From assembly GCA_963693315.1 (NCBI GenBank), contig OY856186.1:235705135-235769134 (forward strand): a stretch of 64,000 nucleotides of DNA. Reading direction: 5' to 3'. The DNA comes from Diogma glabrata (Eukaryota; Arthropoda; Insecta; Diptera; Cylindrotomidae). The position numbers were made by a program, and so were the translations under genes. Every line of letters starts with the position of its first letter. The stretch's first letter is position 1. Under the pieces are notes generated by a model. The model did not search any database. It saw nothing but the letters and a program-made list of their open reading frames with translations, and had not been told where the DNA came from. Below are positions 23,933 through 35,814 of this stretch, in pieces.

Positions 23933-24340
23933 TTGCTTAAATTAATGTCTTATATACCATTTAAACTGCTATTTTTTATTATTATGTCATACATTTTGTT
24001 AGTTTTAGTGTTGATTTTATCATTTAAAATGTTGTTATTGTTTTTATGTTTATATATTTCTATTTCTTCCTATCTTTCTAGATGTTGTCCTTTTCATTTT
24101 TTATGTAATATTGTTAAATTTGTGTTGATATTGGTATATTTGTGATTTTCTATTTTCAAATGTTGGGCATATCTGGATTTTGGATCACTTTTATTAATTT
24201 CACTGGTGTGTTCAATAAATCTTTTTGTGAAGGACCGCCCGTTTGACCTATATAAAATTTACTGCAGTCATCACAGGCAATTTTATAAACACCTGTGTCT
24301 AAGGTTTGGGTTTATTTTGGTTTTTAGGTAATTTTCTATT
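23933..24340 (-). pseudogene. PLE-B GIY-YIG endonuclease relic (left copy)
   Basis: Minus-strand reading gives VYKIACDDCSKFYIGQTGGP, the first half of a GIY-YIG domain, followed out of frame by a decayed C-terminus. Frameshifted and non-functional. Confidence 0.65.
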
Positions 24341-24481
24341 TTATTTTTGTTTTTGTAAGCTGCAGTATTGTGGCGGTCTGTATTGATTTATTATTTTAAT
24401 ATGATGAGTTCCCATTTCTATTAGTTTTGATTCTTTTAACTTTTTTAATTTCAATTTTTTATTTCACTTTTCTTTTTTATC

Positions 24482-25250
24482 GTGCTTTCCATATCATTTT
24501 TTACTGATTCCATTTATTATTTCATCCGAAAACCAACCCAAACGGATCAAACAATAAATATTAAATCACATCATCCATTCCAACATAAACTAGCTGCATA
24601 CAACCACATGATCAATAGATTGAACAATATACCAATGAATGCAGAAAATTATCAAGATGAATTAAATAATATAAAATACATAGCCAGTAAAAACGGATAT
24701 AAATACGAAATAATTGACACATTAAATAGAAAACATAAAAACAAGAAAAATTTGCAAACCCTAACACTGAGGAATAAAGAAAACTTAGCAGGCAAAAAAT
24801 ACATAGGCGTAACATATAATAAAACAACCCTCAAAATATTGCAAAAAACTTTAAAAATATATGGATATATTGCAGCTTACAAAAAACAAAAATAAAATAG
24901 AAAATTACCTATAAACCAAAAAACCCAAACCTTAGACACAGGTGTTTATAAAATTGCCTGTGATGACTGCAGTAAATTTTATATAGGTCAAACGGGCGGT
25001 CCTTCACAAAAAGATTTATTGAACACACCAGTGAAATTAATAAAAGTGATCCAAAATCCAGATATGCCCAACATTTAAAAATAGAAAAACACAAATATAC
25101 CAATATCAACACAAATTTAACAATATTACATAAAAAACGAAAAGGACAACATCTAGATAGATAGGAAGAAATAGAAATATATAAACATAAAAACAATAAC
25201 AACATTTTAAATAATGAAAGCAACACTAAAACTAATAAAATATATGACAT
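24482..25250 (+). pseudogene. PLE-B RT C-terminus and endonuclease relic (right copy)
   Basis: 24482-24895 reads YYFIRKPTQTDQTINIKSHH followed by HPFQHKLAAYNHMINRL, the conserved end of PLE reverse transcriptases (thumb region), then a Lys-rich linker ending at a stop near 24895. After a frame change the region 24930-25010 encodes TGVYKIACDDCSKFYIGQTG, the GIY-YIG endonuclease start, which decays with a further shift near 25010 and a stop near 25160. It is inactive. Confidence 0.75.
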
Positions 25251-25328
25251 AATAATAAAAAATAGCAGTTGAAATAGTTTATATATAAGACATTAGTGTA
25301 AGCAAAAATTGTAATAATAATTTAAGAA

Positions 25329-25350
25329 CTGAGGATGACGTAAGTCGAAA
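25329..25350 (+). ncRNA. Hammerhead-like core, PLE-B right copy
   Basis: CTGAGGA T GAC GTAA GTC GAAA, mirror of 23888-23909. Confidence 0.42.
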
Positions 25351-25908
25351 TCGATATTCATTAAAATAAAAAATTAAATTCAAATTGTTACTATAAGGAA
25401 GTTTATATGATTATTAATAAAATTTAAAATTAAAAATAAACATATTAAAAAATTATATTTTTAAATATTGCATTTTAATTCAAAAGTGACAAAAGCACAC
25501 AAACAGTGAATAATATGGAAAACCATAACAACACATATAATGAATTATACATTGCAAAAAAAATTAAAAAGCTATGAATTCGATTTATTTGTTTTAGAAT
25601 TGGTCCAGCATTGTATTTAAATATTGATCCAATGTGTACAAATAATAATGGTACGTGGTTATCATTTAAGGTTAAAACAACATTCAACCAATTTTATTTT
25701 AAAGCTTGTCTCAACGTTGTTCAACCTTAAAACAAGCTTGGCTCAATGTGAAAACAAACCTTTGTCCTTACCTGGGTAGTATTGGGCCAGCATTGTATTT
25801 AAATATTGTTCCAATGTCTAAAAATAATAATGGTACGTGGTTATCATTTAAGGTTAAAACAACATTCAACCAAGTTTATTTTAAAGCTTGTCCCAACATT
25901 GTTCGACC

Positions 25909-26631
25909 TTAAAACAAGCTTGGCTCAATGTCAAAACAATCCTCTCTGCTTACCTGGGCATGGGTTTCATCGCCAGAATCGATCAACCTTTCGATTTCTT
26001 CATGTTCATTTTCCACATCTTCAATTTCTTGGAGCTGTTCTGGATTTTTCAGTTCATTATCATTATTTTCATTTATTAGACAGTGCATACTGTCTTTGTC
26101 TTCGATGTCATTGAGATTACAAAATTTTTCGTATAAGAATTTTTCGGCATTAGAACACAGACCAGAACCGTGACAATTTTTGCACAAAATTGTGCACTTT
26201 AAGCCATGCTTGCGACACCCACGTATGTTAGTACCGAATCCTGTTTCGCAGCTGCCGCAGATAATTTTCAATAAATTTTCAGGAATTAATCCTTGTTCTG
26301 TAAATATAGGTACGATACCATTAACGTGATGTTTTCATCCCCAATCTGTAGCTATAAATTGATGACCAAGCCAACTTTCTATTTGAAAATACACCTTGTA
26401 ACAATGTAGCTTAACTGCTCCTTCAGTTAAAGGTAATTTTTCCAAATGAAATGATGATTTTACAGAAGCCGCTTGGTAGAGTTCAAATCTTAAATCGTGT
26501 AGAGATGTATTTATAATTTTACTTTTGTAAATAGAAGCTATTATTTTTAATCCGTTTTCGGTAATCGTTTGTTTGTCTGCATTTGTATTGTAAAAAATTT
26601 CTGCAAGATCAGGAAAATGTTTATTATCCAA
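25909..26631 (-). pseudogene. Cys-rich TE-type protein relic with one in-frame stop
   Basis: One minus-strand frame from 26631 to 25909, interrupted only by a TGA at 26335-26337. The N-part has SLHDLRFELYQAASVKSSFH, then LPLTEGAVKLHCYKVYFQIE and WLGHQFIATDWG. The C-part has a dense Cys cluster: CGSCETGFGTNIRGCRKHGL followed by KCTILCKNCHGSGLCSNAE. Uncharacterised, apparently TE-associated arthropod proteins have this order (helical domain, DWGW word, CXC-like Cys cluster), but I cannot name the superfamily. The stop falls where a second Trp is usual. The last residues overlap the MITE end at 25958. Upstream sequence is missing. Confidence 0.5.
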
Positions 26632-26713
26632 TAATGATCTTATAATTTTTAATTATTAATGATTTTATAGTTGTTTTTTTTCCTTTCCTAGCAAAACTTG
26701 AATCTATTGCTAA

Positions 26714-29677
26714 TAGTCCAGTAAATAAAGGTCGAAAAAGATCAAAAGCTCGCAAAAATCCTGTCGCGGACGCGACCTGGCGGAAATTGTTGGTCTTACC
26801 GAGTACTTTGACGTGAGCAAAATTACCTTGGGGTTCCGACCCTGTGAGCCTGGAAAATGGCCCTCAAAGTGTCAGAAGTAGTTTCCGGGCCATATCTCCG
26901 AAAATATGGCAGTTAGGGCATTCTTGTTTAGCCAGAAATGAAGGTGAGCTAATTATCTACAGAAATGGTCCTAATCATTTTTTTCGCAACATTGATACTT
27001 TTTGCAAAAACGGGTAGTGAAAAATTGTCAAATTTGAGACCATGAAAAAACGCCAGATTCTCATCAAATTTGAGAACTGAGGGCTTGGAAATGCCCACAG
27101 CTTCATGTTTTGGCCTGAAAAATTTGACCAATGACAATGGCTTCCTCGTTGTATTTGCGAAATTATCGCGGCCATATAGGAGCATAGGAAGGATCAGTCG
27201 CCGTGCAAATATTGAGAAGGAAAATTTAATTTTCTTTCTGGAAATAAGGATCCAACTTCTTTTTATTTCATCATAAAGCTTACGAGTGCCGGAAGGCCAC
27301 TCGCAAATTCATAGAAATTGTGCAAAAACAATTTTTCCACCTTACGGCTTCTTGAACTCCTGGCTGTGCTGTCTTACATAAGTTGAAACCTCTAAAGGGT
27401 GCTCAATATTTTCTCGATATGGTCATCGACCTCTTGTGCCTCTTGGTCATCGACCTCTTGAATGTAAACACATGTGAATCCTTGACTCGGAGATTAAAGT
27501 TGCTTCTAACGAGTAGACGCCGGTGTCAGAAAAGATTCTTCAAGTTCATCTTTCTTTTCAAGCACTTTCATAACTTACCGCCCTTCAGCTTGCACTCCGT
27601 TCATTCGGGCCCTTGAAAATAAACATTGGAATCAAAACGAGTTGGAAAATTTTGCTGGACGCCGGCGTTCACCAAGATTCGTTCAGCTCATCTTCATGTT
27701 CAAGCACTTTTATAATTTTTCAAACTTCAACTTGCACTCATTTATGATAAAGTTGTTCCAGCATTGTAATGCTCAACAAATTTACCTCTGGGACAATCAA
27801 AGAGGTTAACTGTTCCTTACCCTTGCTCCAAAAATTGAAACAGCAACACTAACTTTTAAACAGCACCAAATAATTTCCAAATAGCACCAAAAGTCCACTT
27901 TTTGTCCAGATTTTTTTTTTATAAATATTGATTTCCAACAAAACAGAAAATTTTCAGCAATCAAATGGTCTACAAAATATTTTTTTATTCGCCTACATAT
28001 TAAAGTGTTACTTTATTACTGTGATTTGCGGCTTTAAAGTATCACTTTTCAACTATTTATTTTGTTGTCATAGCTACGTCCAAAAAAGTAAAAAGCATTT
28101 GCATTTGTTTAAATTCTATGAAAAATAAAAATTTTTATCAAAGCAACCCTTAAATTCAAAATTTCATTATCCAATTAAAATAGTTGTTATCATTTGTTGT
28201 CATAGCTACACAATAATTTGAAAAAAATAATAAATATTTTGTCAAAGGTTACTTGTTCCACATATTTTTATTTTAAAATTTATGAAAATTTATAATTTTA
28301 ATTTAGAATAAACAAATTTTATTAAAATATTTTGCTTGCGGCGAATAAAAAATAGTATATGATGCACGGACGTAAGCTATTTTGGACTTAATGTGGGTGC
28401 AAATCTCGGCTATCGCCTCGATTTGCATACTCCACATCCGTCCAAAATCTTTAGCTTTACGTCCTAGCATCATAATGTACTATTATTGACGATAAACAAT
28501 AACAATATAAGTCCACGAGGGACGCGTGAAGCCAGTGTGTGTGTGCCATGTGTGTGCGCCTGCGCGGACCGATATTATACACGTAATATACGCGTCGCCA
28601 CGTGAAGCAGAAAAAAAGAGGAAATTATCATAAATAATTTCAGAGAAACTTTTTCTATTTTTTTTTTGTGGATTAAAAACAATGACATTATTTATATCAA
28701 TGGAAAGCTGAGAACCTCAGCTTTACTTTTATATAAGTAACAATACCCAAAACATTCCTCGGAAAGAAAAAAAAGTGTCTGAAAAATTTGGCCAGTTTTT
28801 TTCCCGTGTGGGCGTAAAATCAACTTTTAAAGAGCCCTGGAAATTTTTAAACAATTTGGAAAATACGATCGAAAACTAGACATTCTAAGCTACAAATTGG
28901 TGTAACTTATGAGGCACTTTAAAAGACAATAAATCTCTTATTAATGATTTTCCGCGGACTTTCCGAAACTCCATGAAAGTCCTCAAAATGGAAATTAATA
29001 AATTCCCTTTTGTTTAAAAGTGCGAGAAAGCCACTGTGGCAAACTTTCTGAGATGTTTCAAGACCCCCCGAGGTACAATAATCAAGAAAGAAACATATAA
29101 AAACACAATTTATAAAAAAAATATGAATAAATTTAAAACAGCGTCAGAAAACCGGATAAAAAGAAACTTTGACCGCCATTTGCACTCGCTTACAAACGTG
29201 ATAACAGGAATTTTATCACAGAATGTGACAGGTACGGGTTTTCTCTTGCACATGCATTTTGAATCATCGAAAAATATAGAATTTTGACCGAGTTATCCGC
29301 TAATTTGTCCGCCGCTCCTCAGTAAATACGTGTAAAGCGGCGTTCTGACTCCATGATGAAGAGAAAAATGCAGGACAAGGTTCGAGTCCGTTATCTCGGA
29401 AACTATCGGGTTTACGATAAAAATGATTAGGACCATTTCTGTAGATAATTAGCTCACCTTCATTTCTGGCTAAACAGGAATACCCTAACTGCCATATTTC
29501 CGGAGATATGGCCCGGAAACTACTTCTGACACTTTGAGGGCCATTTTCCAGGCTCACAGGGTCGGAACCCCAAGGTAATTTTGCTCACGTCAAAGTGCTC
29601 GGTAAGACCAACAATTTCCGCCAGGTCCCGTCCGCGACAGGATTTTTGCGACCTTTTAACCTTTATTTACTGGACTA
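26714..29677. mobile_element. Long-TIR element, about 3 kb
   Basis: Terminal inverted repeats of about 270 bp (26714-26981 and 29423-29677) start TAGTCCAGTAAATAAAGG and are otherwise GC-richer than the region. TAA flanks both ends (26711-26713, 29678-29680), a possible 3-bp target duplication. The interior has no long ORF and holds a 145-bp palindrome and a CpG-rich patch. Probably a non-autonomous foldback element; superfamily unknown. Confidence 0.72.
28351..28495. repeat. Long imperfect palindrome inside the long-TIR element
   Basis: Arms of about 60 nt: AATAGTATATGATGC pairs with GCATCATAATGTACTATT, then GGACGTAAGCTATTTTGGAC pairs with GTCCAAAATCTTTAGCTTTACGTCC-like sequence, and GTGCAAATC with GATTTGCA, leaving a CTATCG loop. 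A GC-rich stretch (28500-28620, several CGCG words) follows. Function unknown. Confidence 0.65.
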
Positions 29678-29744
29678 TAAAAGTTTGAAACGAATTTAAA
29701 GAAAAGATTTTCCAATAAAGCAAACGATTAAATAAAATAATCAC

Positions 29745-29835
29745 CACAGTTTAAACGATGGTTTCGGGACTTTGAAAGCCAAGATTATTTAAGTATATGT
29801 AAATTACTTGTATAACATAGTATCGTATGTGAATT
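29745..29835 (-). repeat. Segment S, copy 2
   Basis: Inverted copy of about 22616-22730, immediately next to repeat R, so S and R may be parts of one older element. Confidence 0.55.
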
Positions 29836-30335
29836 AACGATTTTTATGAATGCAAACGTTTATTTACAATAAAGAAAAAGAAATTCATGATTTGAAAGTA
29901 GTTTTATCGGTTTTTCGCTTTTTTAACGAAATTTTTGTACCTAAACAATATTATATTTTAATTCTATATTAAAGTTGGGATTTCATCGAAAAAAATGAGC
30001 ACTGATAAAGTTCAAAAACCAAAATTTTCTAACCAAACTTTTCGATTGAAAATTAGGTCTTTTTTTTAAATTTTCTTCATAAAACATCGAAAATTAAATA
30101 TTTCGCTTTGAAAAAATTTGGGACTGTTTGAAACACAAAAACGAACGTTTTCACCGATTTTCATGAAAATATAAAAACTTTTGCGATAGTTATAAATTAA
30201 AAACAAAAAAACGGGTTTTTGCACTTTTCTCGATAATTTTGTGGTTATGGTATGGTCAATAATGTCCAGTAAAAAACTTTTAGATTTTTTATTATCTACA
30301 ACTTTTACATTTAATATTTTTCAATAGGATGCATA

Positions 30336-30950
30336 CCCGAGCAGAAATTAGTTAGGGAAAACCTGAATACAGTCAGGTCGTGATCAGGGCCTGGTCAGTC
30401 CTACAAGGGCAATCTCTATTAGAGTTAGAGCAAGCTGATGTGGGTCTGTTTAGGGCCTGATTTAGAATACCCTTTTAGGGTTAACCTTATTTGAATACAT
30501 CCGGCCCTGATCAGGTTTCTCGTATTTGACCCCTAGCTGAAATTTCAATTGGTTAAAATTCACTAGAGTATTATCCATTTTAGAAATATATAGTTAAAAT
30601 CGTTTCATGTATATTTTAGTTATAGCTTCTCGGCTGAAAGACTATAATAATAGTCATTAAGGTGGTATGTATGTTTTAATTTTTTCCATTGTAATTTTTT
30701 TATTTTAATTTGATTAATTTATGTATATAATATATAAATATATATCAGGGTCTGGTCTGGATATCCCAATCAGGGCCTGATCCGATTATCCCAATCAGGG
30801 TCTGATCCGGTAATCCCAATCAGGACCTGATAGGGCAAAAGCGTTACACTCATGATCAGGGCCCAATCAGGCTGTCCTACCAATGCCTGATCCGGGTTAG
30901 GGCAAACCTGATCAGGGCCTTACTTGAGCCCTGACAAATTTCTGCTCGGG
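30336..30950. mobile_element. CCCGAGC-family MITE, copy 2
   Basis: 615 bp, TIR CCCGAGCAGAAATTAG, target duplication TA (30334-30335, 30951-30952), confirmed by the single TA in the empty R copy at 3015-3016. Opposite orientation to the copy at 982-1579. Confidence 0.9.
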
Positions 30951-31330
30951 TAGCTTAGTCGCAAATCGTAAAAAACTAATACAAACCACTAAAAACGTAT
31001 ATACTACAACCCCCACCCCTTTCCGGGACTTTTACTCAGTTCGGTCGATTTTTCCTTAATTACTTAGACCAGCGCTGTCCAACTTTCCAATGATCGCGGG
31101 CCAAATAATATTTTTAACGACTTAGCCGGGCCAACATATACTTTATTTAATGCAATAACTAGATAATAACTTTTCTAGATATAATAATATTTATTAATTC
31201 ATTTTCTTACATAAAAATTCAGTATGTATATTGTATATGCATCATTTATTCATAAAATTATACTTAAAATATAAAAAGTTTCAATGTGATAACTGCAAAT
31301 GACGCTGTTCTGATAAAAAATTTTTAATAT

Positions 31331-31753
31331 CTATTTCGATAAAGTAAGGTAAGTGCACGATTTCCACCTCTTATTTTGTTGGTTATTTTCGTAACCGTGT
31401 CCATTATTTCTCATTCCCATTGTAGACCCACACAAACTTGATACAATAATACAGTGTAGCATTCGACAATTTATATAATCTGCTTTCATCAATCCTTTGA
31501 GCCCAATATTTTGGCCGGTCATAGATTTGGCTGTACATTTCTTAAAATTAGTGACTTTCGTTACTGCACTTTTGAGTTCTTTGAAAATGTCTTCGCCTTT
31601 CGTGTTCTCGTGAAGCGACGCGAGTTTTAATAGCTCCTCAAAAGAGTTAAAATCAGCATCCACAGTCCGGATAAAAATTAACATTTGGCTGGTGTGAGCA
31701 ATATCCTTATTTAAAATTATGTTTTTAATATGTACATATAAAAATACATGCAT
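31331..31753 (-). pseudogene. hAT transposase fragment
   Basis: 140-codon frame containing AHTSQMLIFIRTVDADFNSF, then EELLKLASLHENTKGEDIF and SMTGQNIGLKGLMKADYINC. This matches the middle of ZBED/GTF2IRD2-type hAT transposases around the first catalytic Asp (IRTVD-type motif). The usual TDGA-containing stretch just before MTGxNIG is missing, and both ends are lost, so it is an internal-deletion relic. Confidence 0.75.
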
Positions 31754-32804
31754 CTTAATTTAAAACAATTTTGCAGTAAAATATAATTTCTAATATGTAT
31801 GTATTTACATTACTAAATTTATAAATGAAACGAAATATGTATATTTTATTACCAATGTTTTGACGGACCAAATTAAACGAAATTTGTTCTCAAAAGCAAG
31901 GGCCAAAATAAATTAGGGCGCGGGCCGGATCCCGAGCAGAAATTAGTTAGGGAAAACCTGAATACAGTCAGGGCGTGATCAGGGCCCGGTCAGTCCTACA
32001 AGGGCAATCCCTATTAGGGCAATCTGATGTGGGCCTGTTCCGGGCCTGATTTAGAATACCCTTTTAGGGTCAACCTTATTTGAATATATCCGACCCTGAT
32101 CAGGTTTTTCGTATTTGACCCCTAGCTGAAATTTCAATTGGTTAAATTCACTAGAATATTATCCATTTTAGAAATATACTAGCGGGACCCGGCGTGCTTT
32201 GCTACACCTATAAATAAAGTTTGTGTGTATACATTTTGTTGACGTAGTAGCAATAATTTCAAAGAGTAGTAATGTTAAATGATTTTTTTTTTTTTAAATA
32301 TGAATGTAAAAGGATCAGCACTCTAGTTGATCAGCAAAATATAAAAAATTAGTATTATATATAAAACAAAGGATATATAAAAATACGCGATCAAATAAGT
32401 TTTTAGGTGTGTAAGGTTTCAGGTGTGTCTCTATATTGAACATTATAGGGAACAAATATAGATTCAAAAATGTTCACAGTGTTCATGCCGTTTAATATAC
32501 ACTTTCTTTACTGGTAGGTTATTAAAAAAGTTACAAAAAAATTGTAATCGTGATGTCATTCAATGGTCAGCAAGGGCAGTTAGAATAGTGACAATACATT
32601 CGATGAAGGTGAATTCAAACACATTTACAAATTTTAAACATACACACATTAATTTTTATAAATAGAAGATAATGATGCAAAAAGAATTAAAATTTTATTT
32701 TGGAGTTTTGTATTAAACTTCTAGGCAGTACTACGTGTGAATTCATAGGATGAGAAATATTTCTATTTAGTCAACATTCTGAGTCATTGTAGTCATTATT
32801 GATT

Positions 32805-34417
32805 TGTAACGATCGCAATAATCGCAAAACAATAATAAAACCAAATTCCTCTTTGTTTTCAATTCAATAGAAATGTATTTCATTAGTTTCCGTTCATTTT
32901 TACATTAATAATAATTTTAAAATTTTCTAAAACTTAACTGCTAGTTGAATTTTGAATATACTATAAAAAGCAAACGAACGTACTCAATTTTATTTCCAAT
33001 TCTAACGAACAGATGTCGTTGTCGTTATTAATCTTTGCTGAATTTTCAATATTGCACGATTTGTTTTTTTCTGATATGAAGATGTAAAAACAAGAAAAGA
33101 TCACTCTTCTCATGGATGTCAAAATTAAAAGATTAAAATTTTGCATTCATGCTTTTTTTTCTTAAAATTAAGTGTAAAATTAAGTAGTAAAATTTTAATT
33201 AAATTAAAGTTATTTTTATTAGTTCAATTAACTCAATTATTTTAATAGTGCAATTTTCCTAGTCAAAATTTAGTTCAAGTTTATAAGTCTGTCGATGTTT
33301 ATAATTGAAAAACAGGAAAAAATTAAATTTTCTATCAACCGGTTAACATATTGTTCGCAATTTTTATTGTAAAGTTCGATTATTTGTTCAAAAGGATAAA
33401 CAAAAGAATTAAATGTTTTATTTATTGAGATAAATAAATTTAAATTAATTGGACAAAGTATGTTCTAATTGAGTAAGATATGGTTTTTTTATAAAATCAC
33501 ATTTTTCGAATTTTGAGAGGGCATTCCATATTTGTGCTTCAAACAAATATTTTCAGAGTTGATTTTAGAAAAAATTCAGTAGATTCATTAAGGTGTTAAT
33601 ATATGTGTTGGCTCTTTTAAATTAATTGCTAATTAATGTGATGTGTAATAATAAAAACATCAAATACTAAAAATATAAGTCAAATTTATAATTTGAAATG
33701 AAATTATTATTGTTATTATGGTTGTAAACATTAATAAGAATACAATAAAAAGATTTATTATGGCCAGTTGTGACTTGTAATTGTCCACTTTATAAGAAGT
33801 TAACATTGATGAAAATGTTTCATCATGCGACACCAGATGTTTTTTCCAATATATAATACAAATTTGGATTATCAAAAAGATGTCAATGTTTTGAATAATA
33901 ATAACAACAATAGTAGTGGTGCCGTAGTTTCAAATGGATATTCTAATATTTCAAATCAGGAATTAAGCAAATATTGGCTTAAAGAAGTTCACTTGGTATC
34001 CGAAATAATATCTCTGCTTATCCAGATCAAAATTCAACAACTTTGGAGCGTGGTATTGCAACTGGTGGAAACAGAATCAACAGTTTAAAATAAGGTATTT
34101 TTTCTAATTTTATATTAGTATTGAAATTTAGTTTTTTTGTGTGGTTCAACTTAGTTTTTAGAATGATAGGCTAATTGAAGAATAATAAGAGATTTCCAAA
34201 ATTTAAGATCCGTGTAGGGACAATCCGGATGGCGGGAGTGATCTCCTTTGCTTTAACTTTTATTTTTTTCCTACTATAAAAACGATGGAATATCAGATGT
34301 GCTTGTGATTTGTATAGTTTTAACAGTATATTGAACAGAAACAAAGTGATAAAAGTTCAATCCGATTCACGAAGTGAATCAATTACATACGTGGCTCCGT
34401 ATCAGGGCCCAATTACA
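32805..34417 (+). repeat. el1 5' LTR
   Basis: 1613 bp, TGTAACGATCGC ... CAATTACA. Small open frames inside (for example 33825-34088) occur identically in the 3' LTR and are not taken as genes. Confidence 0.92.
32962..32969 (+). promoter_or_regulatory. TATA box of el1 5' LTR
   Basis: TATAAAAA 157 bp into the LTR, followed by the block CAAACGAACGTACTCAATTTT, which is shared with el2 (61486-61492, minus strand) and largely with el3 (62206). It probably marks the U3 promoter. Confidence 0.55.
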
Positions 34418-34421
34418 AACG

Positions 34422-34439
34422 TGGGCCGAAACAAAAACC
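34422..34439 (+). other. el1 primer-binding site
   Basis: TGGGCCGAAACAAAAACC four bases after the LTR; el3 has TGGCGCCGAAACAGGGAC at the same place. The primer tRNA is not established. Confidence 0.6.
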
Positions 34440-34786
34440 TGGCTTTTGTTTAATGATAACCGAGATTACGGTTAAATTTTTTTTTGATATAACGGTTAGT
34501 TATGAGTCATATTTTTGGCGCAATTTTAATTATATATTCTTAGCGCGATTTCTGAAAACCAGTTTTGGTTTGTGTGGTCAAAATTTTCTGGGAAAACCAG
34601 TTTAGTTTTGTTTTGGTTGAAAAGAATATTTTTTTTTGTTAATAATATATTTTTGTTAGAATACTATCTAAATTTTAAATCTTTAATAGAAAACGGTAAA
34701 TAATTTAAACCACAGTTTTTTTTATTACTGGTTTTGGGAAAAATATTTGTAAGTAGATATAGATATTTGTTTTTGAGTTTTTCATA

Positions 34787-35308
34787 ATGTACAACTCAAT
34801 CAGGAGGTTTCAGGGGGGGATAAGTAGGAGTCGACCAGGGGGGTGTGAGCCGTGGATGAATGAGGTGGAAGAGAGAGAGCATGTGGAGAGAAAGGAGAGA
34901 ATGGTTGAGGCGAGGAATGTGGTGGATGAAATAATAAATGTGGTTTTGAATGAGGTGAAAAATGGGATATATTTGGAAATTATGGATGATATTTATGGAG
35001 AATGGTATGATAAGTTATTGGATGATCTGATTCGTGAAATAGCGGATGAGATGGATGAAGTGACTGAGGAAGTGAATGTGGGCTGGCGTGAGAGGAGACG
35101 GGTCAAGAAAAACAGGAGCTCACACCTGAAGAGAAAGGAGAGGAGGAAGAAGGAGAGTCGCTTGGTCGTGGAGCTGGGAGCTTCCTCGACCAAGAGTACT
35201 CAAATAGAGGAGCTGGTTGAGGTGGTTCCCATCTCACCGACCATGCGACAGGTAGAGGAGTGGTCTGGTCCACAGGAGGCCCCTGTTCCTCATTGTATAA
35301 TTAATTAA
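34787..35308 (+). CDS. ORF0 of el1: small pre-gag protein, function unknown
   Basis: 173 residues, starting MYNSIRRFQGGISRSRPGG. Not recognised as any known family. A basic N-terminus is followed by an acidic helical middle (about 40-110, rich in Glu/Asp/Val/Ile), a very basic segment (RERRRVKKNRSSHLKRKERR, about 112-131; NLS or nucleic-acid-binding in character), and a conserved C-terminus with EELVEVVPISPTMRQ and HCIIN. The homologue is at 59603-60166. Between them the ends are almost identical, the middle varies by in-frame indels, and in the basic block six of seven base changes are silent, which indicates protein-level selection. It sits between PBS and the usual gag position and survives although this element has lost gag and pol. 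Confidence 0.75.
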   Translation: MYNSIRRFQGGISRSRPGGCEPWMNEVEEREHVERKERMVEARNVVDEIINVVLNEVKNGIYLEIMDDIYGEWYDKLLDDLIREIADEMDEVTEEVNVGWRERRRVKKNRSSHLKRKERRKKESRLVVELGASSTKSTQIEELVEVVPISPTMRQVEEWSGPQEAPVPHCIIN

Positions 35309-35814
35309 AATTAATTATTTTTGCTTGTTTGAAAAAAAACCGTTTTGGGACAGCAATTTTTTTTGGAGATTGTTTTTTTGTGCTGTCATTTGAATTTGTT
35401 TTTGTACATATTGTACATATTTGTAAATATTTTTGTAAATAATTTTCTTTTGTATATAGTTCATATATCTTTTTTGGAATAATATTGTACATATTTTCAT
35501 TGTACATATTTTTGTATATAATCGTGTACATATTTTGGAATGACATTGTACATATTTTGTAAATATTTTTTGGTACTGTCAATGTACAGGGTTGTACATA
35601 GGTGTAAATAGGTTATTGTATACAAATACAAGTACAATGGTTCGTTGAATTCGCTCATTGAACATGATATGGGTGTGTGCAGGATATATTTTTTGTATTA
35701 TTATTTTAATTGGTGATTAATTTTTTTCTTTTGAATTTCTTTTGGAAAACCAATTATTGGTGTTTTTATATATATATATGGTATTGTATAAGGTTATAAT
35801 TAATATCTTTCTCA

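Larger units (their letters stand above)
23761..25480. mobile_element. PLE-B: second head-to-head Penelope-like pair
   Basis: Inverted arms 23761-24374 (minus) and 24866-25480 (plus), diverged and indel-rich, unlike PLE-A. Each arm carries a decayed GIY-YIG endonuclease and the terminal region with a hammerhead-like core. The plus-strand copy extends 5' into RT sequence; the minus-strand copy runs on only to about 24480. Confidence 0.78.
23091..25776. mobile_element. CCCAGGT-family MITE, inner copy (X), inserted into Y
   Basis: Starts CCCAGGTTGG and ends CTTACCTGGG. Flanking TA at 23089-23090 and 25777-25778 is the 2-bp target duplication. Its first 213 bp repeat Y's left part and its last 180 bp repeat Y's right part, which is why both flanks look like tandem duplications. 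A further GGCC-rich segment beginning CCCGGGTAATAAAAGG (about 23386-23560) may be yet another inserted relative. X also contains the PLE-B pair. Confidence 0.7.
22876..25958. mobile_element. CCCAGGT-family MITE, outer copy (Y)
   Basis: Ends CCCAGGT / ACCTGGG, flanked by CA on both sides. Left part 22876-23088 and right part 25779-25958 are separated by element X, another copy of the same family. The interior is rich in GGGCCAAGCTTGG and ACAAGCTTGG words. No gene of its own. Confidence 0.7.

Noticed and set aside
28340..28640. Palindrome plus CpG-rich patch as a possible viral origin or polydnavirus segment
   Set aside because: No viral gene or direct-repeat junction nearby; it sits inside a TIR element.
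29375..29400. GGTTCGAGTCC resembling a tRNA box B
   Set aside because: No box A or foldable arms upstream; lies in the TIR-flanking part of a foldback element.
33825..34088. 87-codon frame in the el1 5' LTR, identical to 38795-39058
   Set aside because: Identical only because the two LTRs are near-identical; Asn-rich low-complexity content and no homologous frame in el2.
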